Part shown: positions 6,035 through 13,369 of the stretch, piece after piece
Position numbering within the stretch: position 1 is the stretch's first letter
Layout: the number at the start of each line of letters is the position of its first letter
Assembly (NCBI GenBank): GCA_019419585.1
Contig: DXZQ01000033.1
Coordinates: 1-20,229 of the forward strand
DNA from: Collinsella sp.
Lineage (GTDB): Bacteria; Actinomycetota; Coriobacteriia; Coriobacteriales; Coriobacteriaceae
Length of the DNA: 20,229 nt
Reading direction: 5' to 3'
Translations under genes and position numbers: made by a program
Notes under the pieces: model-generated
Database searches by the model: none
The model's input: only the letters and a program-made list of their open reading frames with translations
Told to the model about the DNA's origin: nothing

Positions 6035-8650
6035 TTACCCGAGCACGCGGACGGGGCCGAGCAGGCCGCTGGGCTCGGAGGGTTCGGTGAGGGCGAAGAT
6101 GTCGGGGATGGCATGGTCGAGGGTGTTGATCACATCGATTGTGAGCGCATGTTCGCCGGCGGCAAGGGTGCCGAGCTCAAAGCGGTAGGGCGGACAGATG
6201 CGGCAGCCCAGACCCGCGCCGTCAAGCGTGACCGTGGCGGTCTCAAAGACCTCGCCCAGGTCGAGCGCGGCGCCGGCGAGGTTCTCAGCAACGGCAAAGC
6301 TTGCCTGGTAGCGGAAAGTGCCTGCCTTGCCGGGGAATTCGGCGCAGGAAAGATCGTGCAGATCGTCAAGCTCGACGGCCTCGCCAAAGACCAGGTGCGT
6401 GGCATCGGCGCCGGGCGCGGCAAAGGAGACGTTCCAGGGGCCGTCAACGCGCGTGACCTCACGCTCGGCATCGGAGTTTCCGCGCTCGGCGGCAGCGGGC
6501 GCCTCGGCCCCGAGCACCACAATGCAACTCTCGTAGGGCGTGAGCTCAAGCGTGCCGTCAAAGGCGACGGGTGCGCTGCCGTTGAGCAAATCGAGGCGCA
6601 CGCCGTGCACGGGCGCGCCGTCTGCGAACTCAACATGCGTGCGAATGCCCTGCTTGGGATGCTCGTTTACCAGCATGAGGTAGCTCTCGCCGGCGCGGTC
6701 GTAGCGAAGCGCGCGCAGCCACGGCTGCGGCTCGGTGCACGACACGGTCTGCATGCCGGCTGCGCTCAGCGCACCCGCAAGCTCGGAAGTGGCAACAACA
6801 CGCACACGTGCAAGCTCGCTGGCCTCCACAGGGGCAAAGCCCGCGCGGCTGGCAGCTTCGCCGTCATAGCGCTTGCTCGGTAGCTTATCCAGGGCATATA
6901 CGCCAACGCCTGCGGCCGCGGCGCGCGCGGCAAAGTCGAGTACGGCCCCGCCGGCATATTCGGCGTCGGGCATCACCAGACAGCGGTACGCCTGGCCGTT
7001 CACGCTAAAGCAGCTGCCGTCTGCGGCAAACTCCACGGAGTAGCGCTCGGTATCTTCAAACGCCTCGGCCGGCACGATATCGAAATCGATCTGCGCACGC
7101 ACAAGCTCGGCGGCGGCATGCTGCATAAATGAGGCCTCGCCCGCCCACTCGGCGTCGGCGTGGTACAGAAGCGCCGCCGGCGTGACGGCTCGTCCACCCG
7201 AAAGCAGGCTCGAGGTGCGGTTCATGTAGCTCATGAGCTTGCCAAAGTGCGCAAACTGGGGGTTCTGACCGTGCGCGTAAAAGTGCGGCGGGCAGTCGAA
7301 ATCGGGGAAGGCGGCCATGCTAAAGGCGTGCGGCACAAACCAGTTGACGCCGCGCACCATAACGTGGTCGGCGATCCACTTCATCTCGCGCAGGCCCTCG
7401 TGCCAGCCAAAGGCGCCAAAGACCTCGGCCATGCAGCGGCCCTGCTTTTTGGGGTCGAGATGCGCTGCCGAGGAGCCCAGCTTAGGCAGCACGTAGTTGT
7501 AGAACTCCAGGTCCCACACGCCGCGGCCGTAGGAGTGGAGCCCTTGGTCCATGCCGGGGATGAGCTGGTTGATCACGATGTCCACGCCCGCCATGTCCTG
7601 GCCGCCCACGGCGCGGAAGTAGTGGCCGGCGCCCACACCCAGGCGCGCGTGGCAGTCCTTGTCCTCGATCACGTGGCCGATATACTGCACGCCGTGCGCG
7701 CGGCACCAGTCGCCGAGCTGGTCGCAGAAGCACTCCTTGTAGAGCGTGCTCGCAATGTCCATGTACACGTGGCGCACGTGCGCGCCGGCGTCCTTGCGAT
7801 CCCACAGGTGCGGGAGCTCGTCCAGGTAGCGCTCGCCCAGCGCCGCGCGCAGGCGGCGCTCGAGCTCGGCCGACCAGGGCAGGGGCGCAGTGGCCTTACC
7901 GATGAGTGTGTCGGAAATGCCGTCGGCGCCGGTGACGCCCTTCTCGTTGGCAAAGCCGGGCTCATCGGAGAAAAAGCCCAGGATGGTCTTGCCAAACTCA
8001 TCGCCCAGATGCGCAAAGTGCGGCTCGTACACGGCGTCGATGAGCTGCGCCACCGAGGCGCGGTCGACCATGTTGATGTAGTCCTCGTTGTAGGAGGTCT
8101 TGCCGCTCGTGAACATCACGCACGCCTGCGTAATGCCGGCCGGTGCGTCAAAGACCAAGCGGCAGGGCATGCCGTGCTCGTCCTCAATCACGTGGTGCTC
8201 GACCTCGACGGTGCGCCCTGCCTGCATAAACGTAATGCCATAGAAGCGCTCCGTCTTGTCGAACATGTTGGTGAGCACGATGCTCGCCTGCGGCGTGGGG
8301 CCCACCACGTCGATGGTGCGGTGGGTGAGAACGACCTTGCGGAGCTCGGGCGCCGCCTCCTTGACGGCGCCGTTGGCGTATCCGGTGGGAAAATGTGCGT
8401 CGTCCAAGATCCAGATCTTGATGCCCAACTGCTTGCACGTGTCGATCACAAAGCGCAGGTCGCGCCACCAGCCCTCACCGCAAAAATCGGGATGCGGGCG
8501 ACTCTCGAGGCAGACCTCGTGGATATCGGCGCCGGCGATCTTCTCCAGATACTCGGCAATGGTCTGTTGGTCCTCGCCCTTCATCCACAAAAACGGGAGC
8601 ACGTGGTTGTCGTAGGCACCGTTGAGCACCTTCTGGTAGTACGCGGTCAT
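6035..8650 (-). CDS. GH106-like glycosyl hydrolase (putative alpha-L-rhamnosidase family), 871 aa
   Basis: This is a large multi-domain glycosidase. Residues about 1-450 look like a TIM barrel, with LESRPHPDFCGEGWW (48-62), WILDDAHFPTGYANG (80-94), FFSDEPGF (226-233), HVIEDKD (326-332) and AEVFGAFGWHEG (408-419). Such blocks recur in GH106 rhamnosidases and relatives. Glu230, Glu329 and Glu409 are candidate catalytic acids. Residues about 450-740 hold a Rossmann-like and beta-sandwich part. The last 130 or so residues look like a GH2-type sugar-binding jelly roll (FRYQASFAV, DLGEVFETATVTLDG). No signal peptide is seen, so it is probably cytoplasmic. I chose ATG 8650 because AGGAGG lies 5 nt upstream; an open frame extends 72 codons further but has no such site and runs across the divergent AraC start. 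Family placement is from motif memory and could be a neighbouring GH family. Confidence 0.72.
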   Translation of the reverse strand: MTAYYQKVLNGAYDNHVLPFLWMKGEDQQTIAEYLEKIAGADIHEVCLESRPHPDFCGEGWWRDLRFVIDTCKQLGIKIWILDDAHFPTGYANGAVKEAAPELRKVVLTHRTIDVVGPTPQASIVLTNMFDKTERFYGITFMQAGRTVEVEHHVIEDEHGMPCRLVFDAPAGITQACVMFTSGKTSYNEDYINMVDRASVAQLIDAVYEPHFAHLGDEFGKTILGFFSDEPGFANEKGVTGADGISDTLIGKATAPLPWSAELERRLRAALGERYLDELPHLWDRKDAGAHVRHVYMDIASTLYKECFCDQLGDWCRAHGVQYIGHVIEDKDCHARLGVGAGHYFRAVGGQDMAGVDIVINQLIPGMDQGLHSYGRGVWDLEFYNYVLPKLGSSAAHLDPKKQGRCMAEVFGAFGWHEGLREMKWIADHVMVRGVNWFVPHAFSMAAFPDFDCPPHFYAHGQNPQFAHFGKLMSYMNRTSSLLSGGRAVTPAALLYHADAEWAGEASFMQHAAAELVRAQIDFDIVPAEAFEDTERYSVEFAADGSCFSVNGQAYRCLVMPDAEYAGGAVLDFAARAAAAGVGVYALDKLPSKRYDGEAASRAGFAPVEASELARVRVVATSELAGALSAAGMQTVSCTEPQPWLRALRYDRAGESYLMLVNEHPKQGIRTHVEFADGAPVHGVRLDLLNGSAPVAFDGTLELTPYESCIVVLGAEAPAAAERGNSDAEREVTRVDGPWNVSFAAPGADATHLVFGEAVELDDLHDLSCAEFPGKAGTFRYQASFAVAENLAGAALDLGEVFETATVTLDGAGLGCRICPPYRFELGTLAAGEHALTIDVINTLDHAIPDIFALTEPSEPSGLLGPVRVLG

Positions 8651-8701
8651 GGATCCTCCTTGCAAGCCGATGGTGGGCAGCGTATGTTGCATGGCTCCAT
8701 T

Positions 8702-8730
8702 CTGGCATGCAGACGGCGGCGTGCTAATAT
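8702..8730 (+). promoter_or_regulatory. possible promoter of the AraC-type gene
   Basis: CTGGCA (8702-8707) and TAATAT (8725-8730) each match 4 of 6 bases of the sigma-70 hexamers with a 17-bp spacer. They lie 45 bp before the AraC start, within the 124-bp divergent gap shared with the GH106-like gene. Confidence 0.35.
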
Positions 8731-8774
8731 CCAAATCACGGCAGAATATGACCGAATCAACGATTGGTGGGGCC

Positions 8775-9776
8775 ATGGAGATCTTGGAGCTCGAGCGCCG
8801 GCTGAGCGAGCTGAGCGTCAGCGAGAGGCGATATAGGGACGAGGGTCCCTTTGACTGGTCGATCATGACCGAGCGTGTTGAGGTCGATGGACGGTCGGTG
8901 CGAAAGATTGGGCAGATTGGGACGGAATATACTCAGGCTGGGATGCCAGCTGGCCTGATGATCAGGAGAAACTCGCGCTTTAACGCGGTACCCGAGCACG
9001 TGCACGACTACGTTGAGATCAGCTATGTGTACCGGGGGCGCTGTCCGCAGACGGTTGCGGGGGAGAAGCTCGTGCTCGAACGCAACGAGGTGCTGCTGCT
9101 CGATGCCGCCTGCCCGCATGCGGTGGCGGCGCTCGGCGAGGAAGACATCATGTTGAGTATGACCGTTTCACGCACCTTTTTACAGCGCAGCCTCGAGGCG
9201 AGCCTCTCGCGCGAGAGTGCGGTATCGCGGTTTTTGTTTAACGCGCTCAACAGCGAGACCGACCATCGCGGGCACGTGCGCTTTCGCTGCGGGGAGAGCC
9301 GGCGCGTGCGGCGCTACATGCAGGAGATGCTCTGCGAACGCTACGAGCCGAGCCTCAACAGCGCCGAGATCGTTCTGCGCCTGTTTCAGCTTCTGTTGGC
9401 CGAGCTCATGGATTGCTACGAGCACGAGCTCGTGCGCGGCGCGGCGGCGGGGCGCGATGAGTCGGGGCGCGCGGCCTCGCTCGTGGCAGGGATGCTCGGC
9501 TACATCGAGCGCTCGTTTGCCGCCTGCTCGCTCGAGGAGATGGCGGCACGCTTTCATGTGAGCCCTAACTACGCGTCGGCGCTGCTCAAGCAGCATGTGG
9601 GAAAGACCTACCGACAGCTGGTCCAGGAGCGCAGGCTCGTGCGTGCCGCGGAGCTCTTGCGCGCGGGTGCCACGGCCGAGGCAGCGGCGCGTGCCGTTGG
9701 CTATGAGAACATGAGCTTTTTCTATCGCAAGTTCCGCACCGCCTACGGCTGCACGCCGGCAATATACCGTGGATGA
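8775..9776 (+). CDS. AraC family transcriptional regulator, 333 aa
   Basis: This is a sugar-responsive type of activator. An N-terminal cupin domain (about 65-135) carries the metal/sugar-pocket pattern PEHVHDYVEISYV. A C-terminal double helix-turn-helix domain (about 235-333) has LEEMAARFHVSPNYASALLKQ and the conserved AARAVGYENMSFFYRKFRTAYGCTPAIYR. It is divergent from the GH106-like hydrolase with a 124-bp gap, so that hydrolase is the likely target. I chose ATG 8775, preceded by GGTGGGG with short spacing. An in-frame ATG at 8748 would add 9 residues and is a real alternative. It ends 248 bp before the GH1 gene, which could also be a target. Confidence 0.9.
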   Translation: MEILELERRLSELSVSERRYRDEGPFDWSIMTERVEVDGRSVRKIGQIGTEYTQAGMPAGLMIRRNSRFNAVPEHVHDYVEISYVYRGRCPQTVAGEKLVLERNEVLLLDAACPHAVAALGEEDIMLSMTVSRTFLQRSLEASLSRESAVSRFLFNALNSETDHRGHVRFRCGESRRVRRYMQEMLCERYEPSLNSAEIVLRLFQLLLAELMDCYEHELVRGAAAGRDESGRAASLVAGMLGYIERSFAACSLEEMAARFHVSPNYASALLKQHVGKTYRQLVQERRLVRAAELLRAGATAEAAARAVGYENMSFFYRKFRTAYGCTPAIYRG

Positions 9777-9955
9777 GCAAGGCGGGGCGGGCTTTTAGCT
9801 ATCGATATGCCACATCTAAATAGGTCGTTTCGTTTCATCCACCCGGGTTGGAGGGTGGCCGTCAGGTCGATTTTTGCCTCGTCTAGGCCTCGGTATCAAA
9901 AAGTGTCAGCCGGCGGACGCGCTGGGGCGAAAAGAAGTGTCCAATGCAGCGTCTC

Positions 9956-9980
9956 CGCGCCTTGGGCGCCCAAGTGCGCG
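9956..9980. repeat. palindrome upstream of the GH1 gene
   Basis: CTTGGGCGCCCAAG (9961-9974) is a perfect 14-bp palindrome. It is flanked by CGCGC (9956-9960) and GCGCG (9976-9980), which also pair if T9975 is bulged. It lies 51 bp before the GH1 start and could be an operator. The rest of the 248-bp gap shows no gene and no clear promoter. Confidence 0.4.
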
Positions 9981-10024
9981 CGATACTCGGTTCAGTACAT
10001 AAAACCCGTTGCGAGGAGGCGCAT

Positions 10025-11464
10025 ATGGGATTTCCCGAGGGATTCTTTTGGGGCGGCGCCACGGCCGCAAACCAGTTTGAGGGCGCATGGAACGTTGACG
10101 GCCGCGGCCCCAGCGTAGACGACCACTTCCTGGGCGGCAGCTACAAGGAGCCGCGTCAGATTACGATTGACATCGACCCCAACCGCTTCTACCCCAATCA
10201 CGACGGTATCGACTTCTACCATCACTACGAGGAAGACATCGCGCTGTTTGCCGAGATGGGCTTCAAGATGTTCCGCATGTCCATTTCCTGGAGCCGCATC
10301 TTCCCCAACGGTGACGATGCCGAGCCCAACGAGGCCGGCCTTGCCTTCTACGACCGCGTCTTCGACTGCCTGCGTGCACACAACATCGAGCCGCTTGTTA
10401 CGCTTAGCCACTACGAGATGCCCTATGCCCTGGTCGAGAAGTACAACGGTTGGGAGAGCCGCGAGCTTATCGGCTTCTTTGAGCGCTATGCCCAGACCGT
10501 GCTCGAGCGCTATCACGACAAGGTGACCTACTGGCTCACCTTCAACGAGATCAACTGTGGCACCCTGGACCTGGGCAATCTCTTTGAGACCAGCATGATT
10601 CGCGGCTACGAGGGCCCGGCCTCCGGCGCCCACACCACCCCGCAGCAGCGCTTCCAGGCCCTCCACCACCAGTTTGTGGCGAGCGGCCGCGCCATCCGCT
10701 ATGCGCACGAGCACTTCCCCAAGCTCAAGATGGGCAACATGGACTGCTTTATCCTGTCCTACGCCGCCACGTGCGACCCGGCCGACGTCCTTGCCACCCA
10801 GCAGGAGATGAACACCATGAACTGGTACTGCTCCGACGTGCAGGTGCGCGGCAAGTACCCGTTCTATGCCAAGCGCTTCTGGGCTGAGAATGGCATCGAG
10901 CTTGATATCGCCGACGGCGACCTGCAGGACATCGCCGACGGCAAGGTCGACTTCTATACCTTTAGCTACTACATGTCGGGCACCGTGGGCACCCATAAGG
11001 ACCACGAGATGACAGAGGGCAACATGGCCTTTGGTGGCAAGAACCCTTACCTCGAGAGCACCGACTGGGGTTGGCAGATTGACCCGACGGGCCTGCGTAT
11101 CGCCCTCAACGAGATCTACGCCCGCTACGAGATTCCGCTGATGGTGGTCGAGAACGGCATGGGTGCCTACGACGAGGTGGAGGAAGACGGCTCCATCCAC
11201 GACCCGTACCGCATTGCCTACCTCCAGAGCCATATCAAGGCCATGGGCGAGGCCATCGAGGACGGCGTCGACCTGATTGCCTATACCTGGTGGGGTCCCA
11301 TCGACCTGGTCTCGGCCGGTACCGGCGAGATGCGCAAGCGCTACGGCTTTATCCACGTCGATAAGTACGATGACGGCACCGGCACTTACGAGCGCCGCCG
11401 CAAGGACAGCTTCTTCGCCTACCAGAAGATCATCAAGTCCAACGGTGCCGAGGGCCTGGCTTAA
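10025..11464 (+). CDS. GH1 6-phospho-beta-glucosidase, 479 aa
   Basis: This cytoplasmic enzyme cleaves beta-glucoside-6-phosphates delivered by a PTS, giving glucose-6-phosphate and an aglycone or sugar. The GH1 N-terminal signature is FFWGGATAANQFEGAW (7-22). The acid/base is Glu175 in TFNEIN and the nucleophile is Glu376 in VVENG. Ser430, Lys438 and Tyr440 in SAGTGEMRKRYGFI fit the phosphate-binding Ser/Lys/Tyr set that separates phospho-glucosidases from plain glucosidases. Length is normal. I chose ATG 10025 because GAGGAGG lies 6 nt upstream; the frame is open for 27 more codons without a good site. EIIA follows 140 bp downstream. Sequence alone cannot tell which beta-glucoside is preferred. 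Confidence 0.93.
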   Translation: MGFPEGFFWGGATAANQFEGAWNVDGRGPSVDDHFLGGSYKEPRQITIDIDPNRFYPNHDGIDFYHHYEEDIALFAEMGFKMFRMSISWSRIFPNGDDAEPNEAGLAFYDRVFDCLRAHNIEPLVTLSHYEMPYALVEKYNGWESRELIGFFERYAQTVLERYHDKVTYWLTFNEINCGTLDLGNLFETSMIRGYEGPASGAHTTPQQRFQALHHQFVASGRAIRYAHEHFPKLKMGNMDCFILSYAATCDPADVLATQQEMNTMNWYCSDVQVRGKYPFYAKRFWAENGIELDIADGDLQDIADGKVDFYTFSYYMSGTVGTHKDHEMTEGNMAFGGKNPYLESTDWGWQIDPTGLRIALNEIYARYEIPLMVVENGMGAYDEVEEDGSIHDPYRIAYLQSHIKAMGEAIEDGVDLIAYTWWGPIDLVSAGTGEMRKRYGFIHVDKYDDGTGTYERRRKDSFFAYQKIIKSNGAEGLA

Positions 11465-11502
11465 TCGACAAGATGAGTGCCACCGGGGAAAAGCCTTGGG
11501 AT

Positions 11503-11521
11503 GGGCTCGTGATTCGAGTCC
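11503..11521 (+). other. hairpin after the GH1 gene
   Basis: GGGCTCG-TGATT-CGAGTCC forms a 7-bp stem, including one G-U pair, 38 nt after the GH1 stop. No T-run follows, so a Rho-independent terminator is not supported. It sits just upstream of the EIIA promoter. Confidence 0.35.
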
Positions 11522-11526
11522 CCACC

Positions 11527-11555
11527 TTAGCATTTGAACCATTTGGCACTATAAT
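11527..11555 (+). promoter_or_regulatory. sigma-70-type promoter of the EIIA gene
   Basis: TTAGCA (11527-11532), a 17-bp spacer and a perfect TATAAT (11550-11555) lie 49 bp before the EIIA start. This suggests EIIA can be transcribed independently of the GH1 gene. Confidence 0.65.
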
Positions 11556-11604
11556 CACCATAGGCATGCGCATAACGTTGCGCTTAATCAAGAGGAGAAA
11601 ACGT

Positions 11605-12141
11605 ATGGGTCTGTTTGACATGTTCAAGAAGAAGGCTGAGCCCGCGGCCGCCGCTGCTCCGGCCTCCATCTCTGCTTCTGCCGGCGCCGACGTGCTGTGC
11701 TCGCCCGTCAAGGGCAAGGTCATCAAGATGGCCGACGTGCCCGATCCCGTCTTTGGTGGCGAGGTTCTGGGCAAGGGCTGCGCCGTGTGGCCCGAGGACG
11801 ATCTGGTCTACGCTCCCTGCGACGGCAAGGTGACCGTCACCATGGGTCACGCCGTGGGCCTGCAGTCCGATAGCGGCATCGAGGTTCTGGTGCACGTTGG
11901 CGTCGATACCGTCAACATGAACGGCGACGGCTTCGAGGGCTTCGTCAAGGCCGACGATGTCGTTAAGGCTGGCCAGCCCATGCTCAAGATCGACCGCGCC
12001 AAGATCGCCGCTGCCGGCTACAAGGACTGCGTCGTCGTGGCCGTGTCCAACACCGCCGAGTTCGCCGACGTCGAACTCGCCGTCGAGGCCGACTCCGCTG
12101 TCGCCGCCGGTGACGCCATCGTTAAGGTCGTCCGCAAGTAA
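11605..12141 (+). CDS. PTS EIIA(Glc)-type phosphocarrier protein, 178 aa
   Basis: This soluble protein takes phosphate from HPr and passes it to an EIIB. It has the single-domain Crr fold: SPVKGKVIKMADVPDPVFGG (33-52), then GHAVG with His82 and LVHVGVDTVNMNG with His97. His82 and His97 correspond to His75 and His90 of E. coli EIIA(Glc), and His97 is the phosphorylated one. A short Ala/Pro linker (11-24) follows a MGLFDMFKKK head. It starts at ATG 11605 behind GAGGAG and has its own TATAAT promoter and its own terminator, so it looks like a stand-alone unit. It may serve the EIIBC at 1972 and other IIA-less transporters. A second role in regulation, as in enteric bacteria, cannot be assumed here. 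Confidence 0.93.
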   Translation: MGLFDMFKKKAEPAAAAAPASISASAGADVLCSPVKGKVIKMADVPDPVFGGEVLGKGCAVWPEDDLVYAPCDGKVTVTMGHAVGLQSDSGIEVLVHVGVDTVNMNGDGFEGFVKADDVVKAGQPMLKIDRAKIAAAGYKDCVVVAVSNTAEFADVELAVEADSAVAAGDAIVKVVRK

Positions 12142-12167
12142 ACTGCGGCATCCAAAGGATGTGCAAA

Positions 12168-12197
12168 GGTGGTCGGGTTATCCGGCCGCCCTTTTTT
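12168..12197 (+). terminator. intrinsic terminator after EIIA
   Basis: GGTGGTCGG (12168-12176) and CCGGCCGCC (12182-12190) pair over nine bases, including two G-U wobbles, around a 5-nt loop. CTTTTTT (12191-12197) follows. This is a clear Rho-independent terminator 26 nt after the EIIA stop. Confidence 0.9.
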
Positions 12198-12283
12198 ATT
12201 ACAATGCGGCGGAACGTTTTATTGCGCGTTGGGCGGACCGGTAAACCGTTCGGACGTTAAATCGAGCCGACTGCGCCTTTGCT

Positions 12284-12313
12284 TTGCCGGGGGTGTTCGT
12301 TAGCGGCTAGTAT
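12284..12313 (+). promoter_or_regulatory. possible promoter of the lipoprotein gene
   Basis: TTGCCG (12284-12289) and TAGTAT (12308-12313) each match 4 of 6 consensus bases, with an 18-bp spacer. They lie about 64 bp before the start codon at 12377. Confidence 0.35.
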
Positions 12314-12376
12314 GGCCTTATTGTTACGACGTGCACCGCGTCGGGAAGCGCGGTGCCGCTTGTTGGGAGGAATGTC

Positions 12377-12934
12377 ATGAAGAAGAAGCTGCTGCTTGCG
12401 CCCCTGATGGCTGTTCTGGTCGCGTGCGTGGTTGTGCTTTCCGGCTGCGGAGGTCCTTCGGTTGAGGAACTCATTACCGAGGATCTTTCGACGCAGTTTG
12501 ACGAGGTCAAGAACGGCGGCGACGACTTCCTCGCCGGCCTGGAAGAGGCCTCGGGCGACGAGTTTGAGCAGCTGGGCATCGATCCCAAGGAGTACGCCAA
12601 GAGCTATCTCGAGGGCTTTGACTACAAGATCGGCGACGTGACGGTCGACGAGGACAAGGGTACCGCAACTGCCGAGGTCACCATTACCTGCAAGTCCATG
12701 AACCAGATCGTTGAGGATTTTGCCACCCAGTACCAGGAGAAGGTCGCCGCGCTCGATTCGATGCCTTCCGATGACGAGCTGTACAAGATGGCCGGTCAGG
12801 TTATGGTCGATGTGACCAAGGCTGCTAAGACCAAGGACACCAAGGTCACCTTCAAGTATTCCTGCAATGACGACGGCGAGTGGTCTGCCGACGATTCCGC
12901 AACCAACGAGATGATGAATGCCATGATGAGCTAG
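12377..12934 (+). CDS. secreted lipoprotein of unknown function, 185 aa
   Basis: The protein has a lipoprotein signal: MKKK, a hydrophobic stretch (5-20) and the lipobox LSGC, with Cys24 as the lipid anchor. The mature part is about 162 residues, acidic and mostly helical at the start (VEELITEDLSTQFDEVKNG). A beta segment follows (DYKIGDVTVDEDKGTATAEVTITC), then a helix and a final strand KVTFKYSCNDDGEW. This order resembles DUF5105/DUF4878-type lipoproteins common in Gram-positive gut bacteria, which have no known activity. It starts at ATG 12377 with GGGAGG 7 nt upstream. It stands alone between a terminator and a large hairpin. No function is assigned. Confidence 0.85.
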   Translation: MKKKLLLAPLMAVLVACVVVLSGCGGPSVEELITEDLSTQFDEVKNGGDDFLAGLEEASGDEFEQLGIDPKEYAKSYLEGFDYKIGDVTVDEDKGTATAEVTITCKSMNQIVEDFATQYQEKVAALDSMPSDDELYKMAGQVMVDVTKAAKTKDTKVTFKYSCNDDGEWSADDSATNEMMNAMMS

Positions 12935-12937
12935 GGG

Positions 12938-12967
12938 AGTTACGGCGTTTTACCAAACGCCGTAACT
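12938..12967. terminator. 13-bp perfect hairpin after the lipoprotein gene
   Basis: AGTTACGGCGTTT (12938-12950), loop TACC and AAACGCCGTAACT (12955-12967) pair perfectly, starting 4 nt after the stop codon. GTTCG follows instead of a T-run. It probably ends or stabilises the lipoprotein mRNA, but it is not a textbook terminator. Confidence 0.6.
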
Positions 12968-12979
12968 GTTCGACGCTGC

Positions 12980-13079
12980 GCGGGCACCAGAGCGACAACT
13001 TGTCATTCAAAGAGGACGGCATGACCAGAAGGTCTATGCCGTCCTCTTTTCATGCCAATTTGTTCGCTCTGGTGCCCGC
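12980..13079. repeat. nested inverted repeats with terminator-like core
   Basis: The outer arms GCGGGCACCAGAGCGA (12980-12995) and 13064-13079 are exact complements of 16 bp. Inside them is a second 14-bp perfect stem: AAAGAGGACGGCAT (13009-13022) with 13036-13049. Its apex is a GACC/GGTC mini-stem. A short T-run (13047-13050) follows the inner stem, so the core can act as a terminator on the plus strand. The outer arms are not explained by that. Confidence 0.75.
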
Positions 13080-13131
13080 TCGCTGCCCGTCCTCTACCTG
13101 CGGCGTTGCCATGGTAGTCATTGAGGCGGCA

Positions 13132-13176
13132 CTTGGGGACGTTCCTTTTCTGCCGGCAGTTGGGGACACTCCTTGT
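13132..13176. repeat. paired TTGGGGAC direct repeats
   Basis: CTTGGGGACGTTCCTTTT (13132-13149) and GTTGGGGACACTCCTTGT (13159-13176) are near-identical units. They are separated by a centre overlapping the palindrome CTGCCGGCAG (13150-13159). From memory, TTGGGGAC...TCCTT units recur in intergenic DNA of Coriobacteriia. I could not check copy number. Confidence 0.5.
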
Positions 13177-13226
13177 ATCAACGCCGCATCAAATGCTCGG
13201 GAAAATGCGACTCGGTTTTTGGCCGA

Positions 13227-13369
13227 ATTCCGGGTCGCGGTTTCCGGATGGGGTGGGTTGCGGAAACCGCGACCCGGAATATTGCTCTGAAACGGGATGC
13301 GGTTTCCCCGACGCGCCTCAAACGGAAAGCGCATCCCATTTCGGAGCTCCAAAACGGGATGCGTTTTCC
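13227..13369. repeat. cluster of alternating palindromic repeat units (REP/BIME-like)
   Basis: Five copies of a motif close to CGGGATGCGGTTTCC occur in mixed orientation within 143 bp. The first two form a perfect 20-bp inverted repeat (13227-13246 and 13261-13280) with a 14-nt loop. Units at 13290-13307 (forward), 13324-13341 (reverse) and 13352-13369 (forward) match each other at 16 of 18 positions or better when orientation is allowed for. This is the layout of dispersed bacterial palindromic elements. Confidence 0.75.

Noticed and set aside
7160..8836. 558-codon plus-strand open frame opposite the GH106-like gene
   Set aside because: The minus-strand protein has recognisable motifs, a good ribosome binding site and a terminator. 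The plus frame is a low-complexity shadow rich in Val, Ala, His and Arg.
9901..9950. Repeated AAGTGTC words before the GH1 gene
   Set aside because: Only two short copies (at about 9901 and 9935) without symmetry; consistent with chance.
11503..11526. tRNA-like 3' end (ATTCGAGTCCCCAC) suggesting a tRNA remnant or attachment site
   Set aside because: The T-arm stem cannot form around the TTCGAGT loop, there is no acceptor stem or anticodon arm upstream, and no integrase or second copy is present.
9992..11542. 516-codon minus-strand open frame opposite the GH1 gene
   Set aside because: The plus-strand GH1 enzyme has all its catalytic motifs. The antisense frame has none.
13132..13369. Repeats considered as a possible CRISPR array
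   Set aside because: The units are palindromic, alternate in orientation and lack uniform spacers. No cas genes are present.
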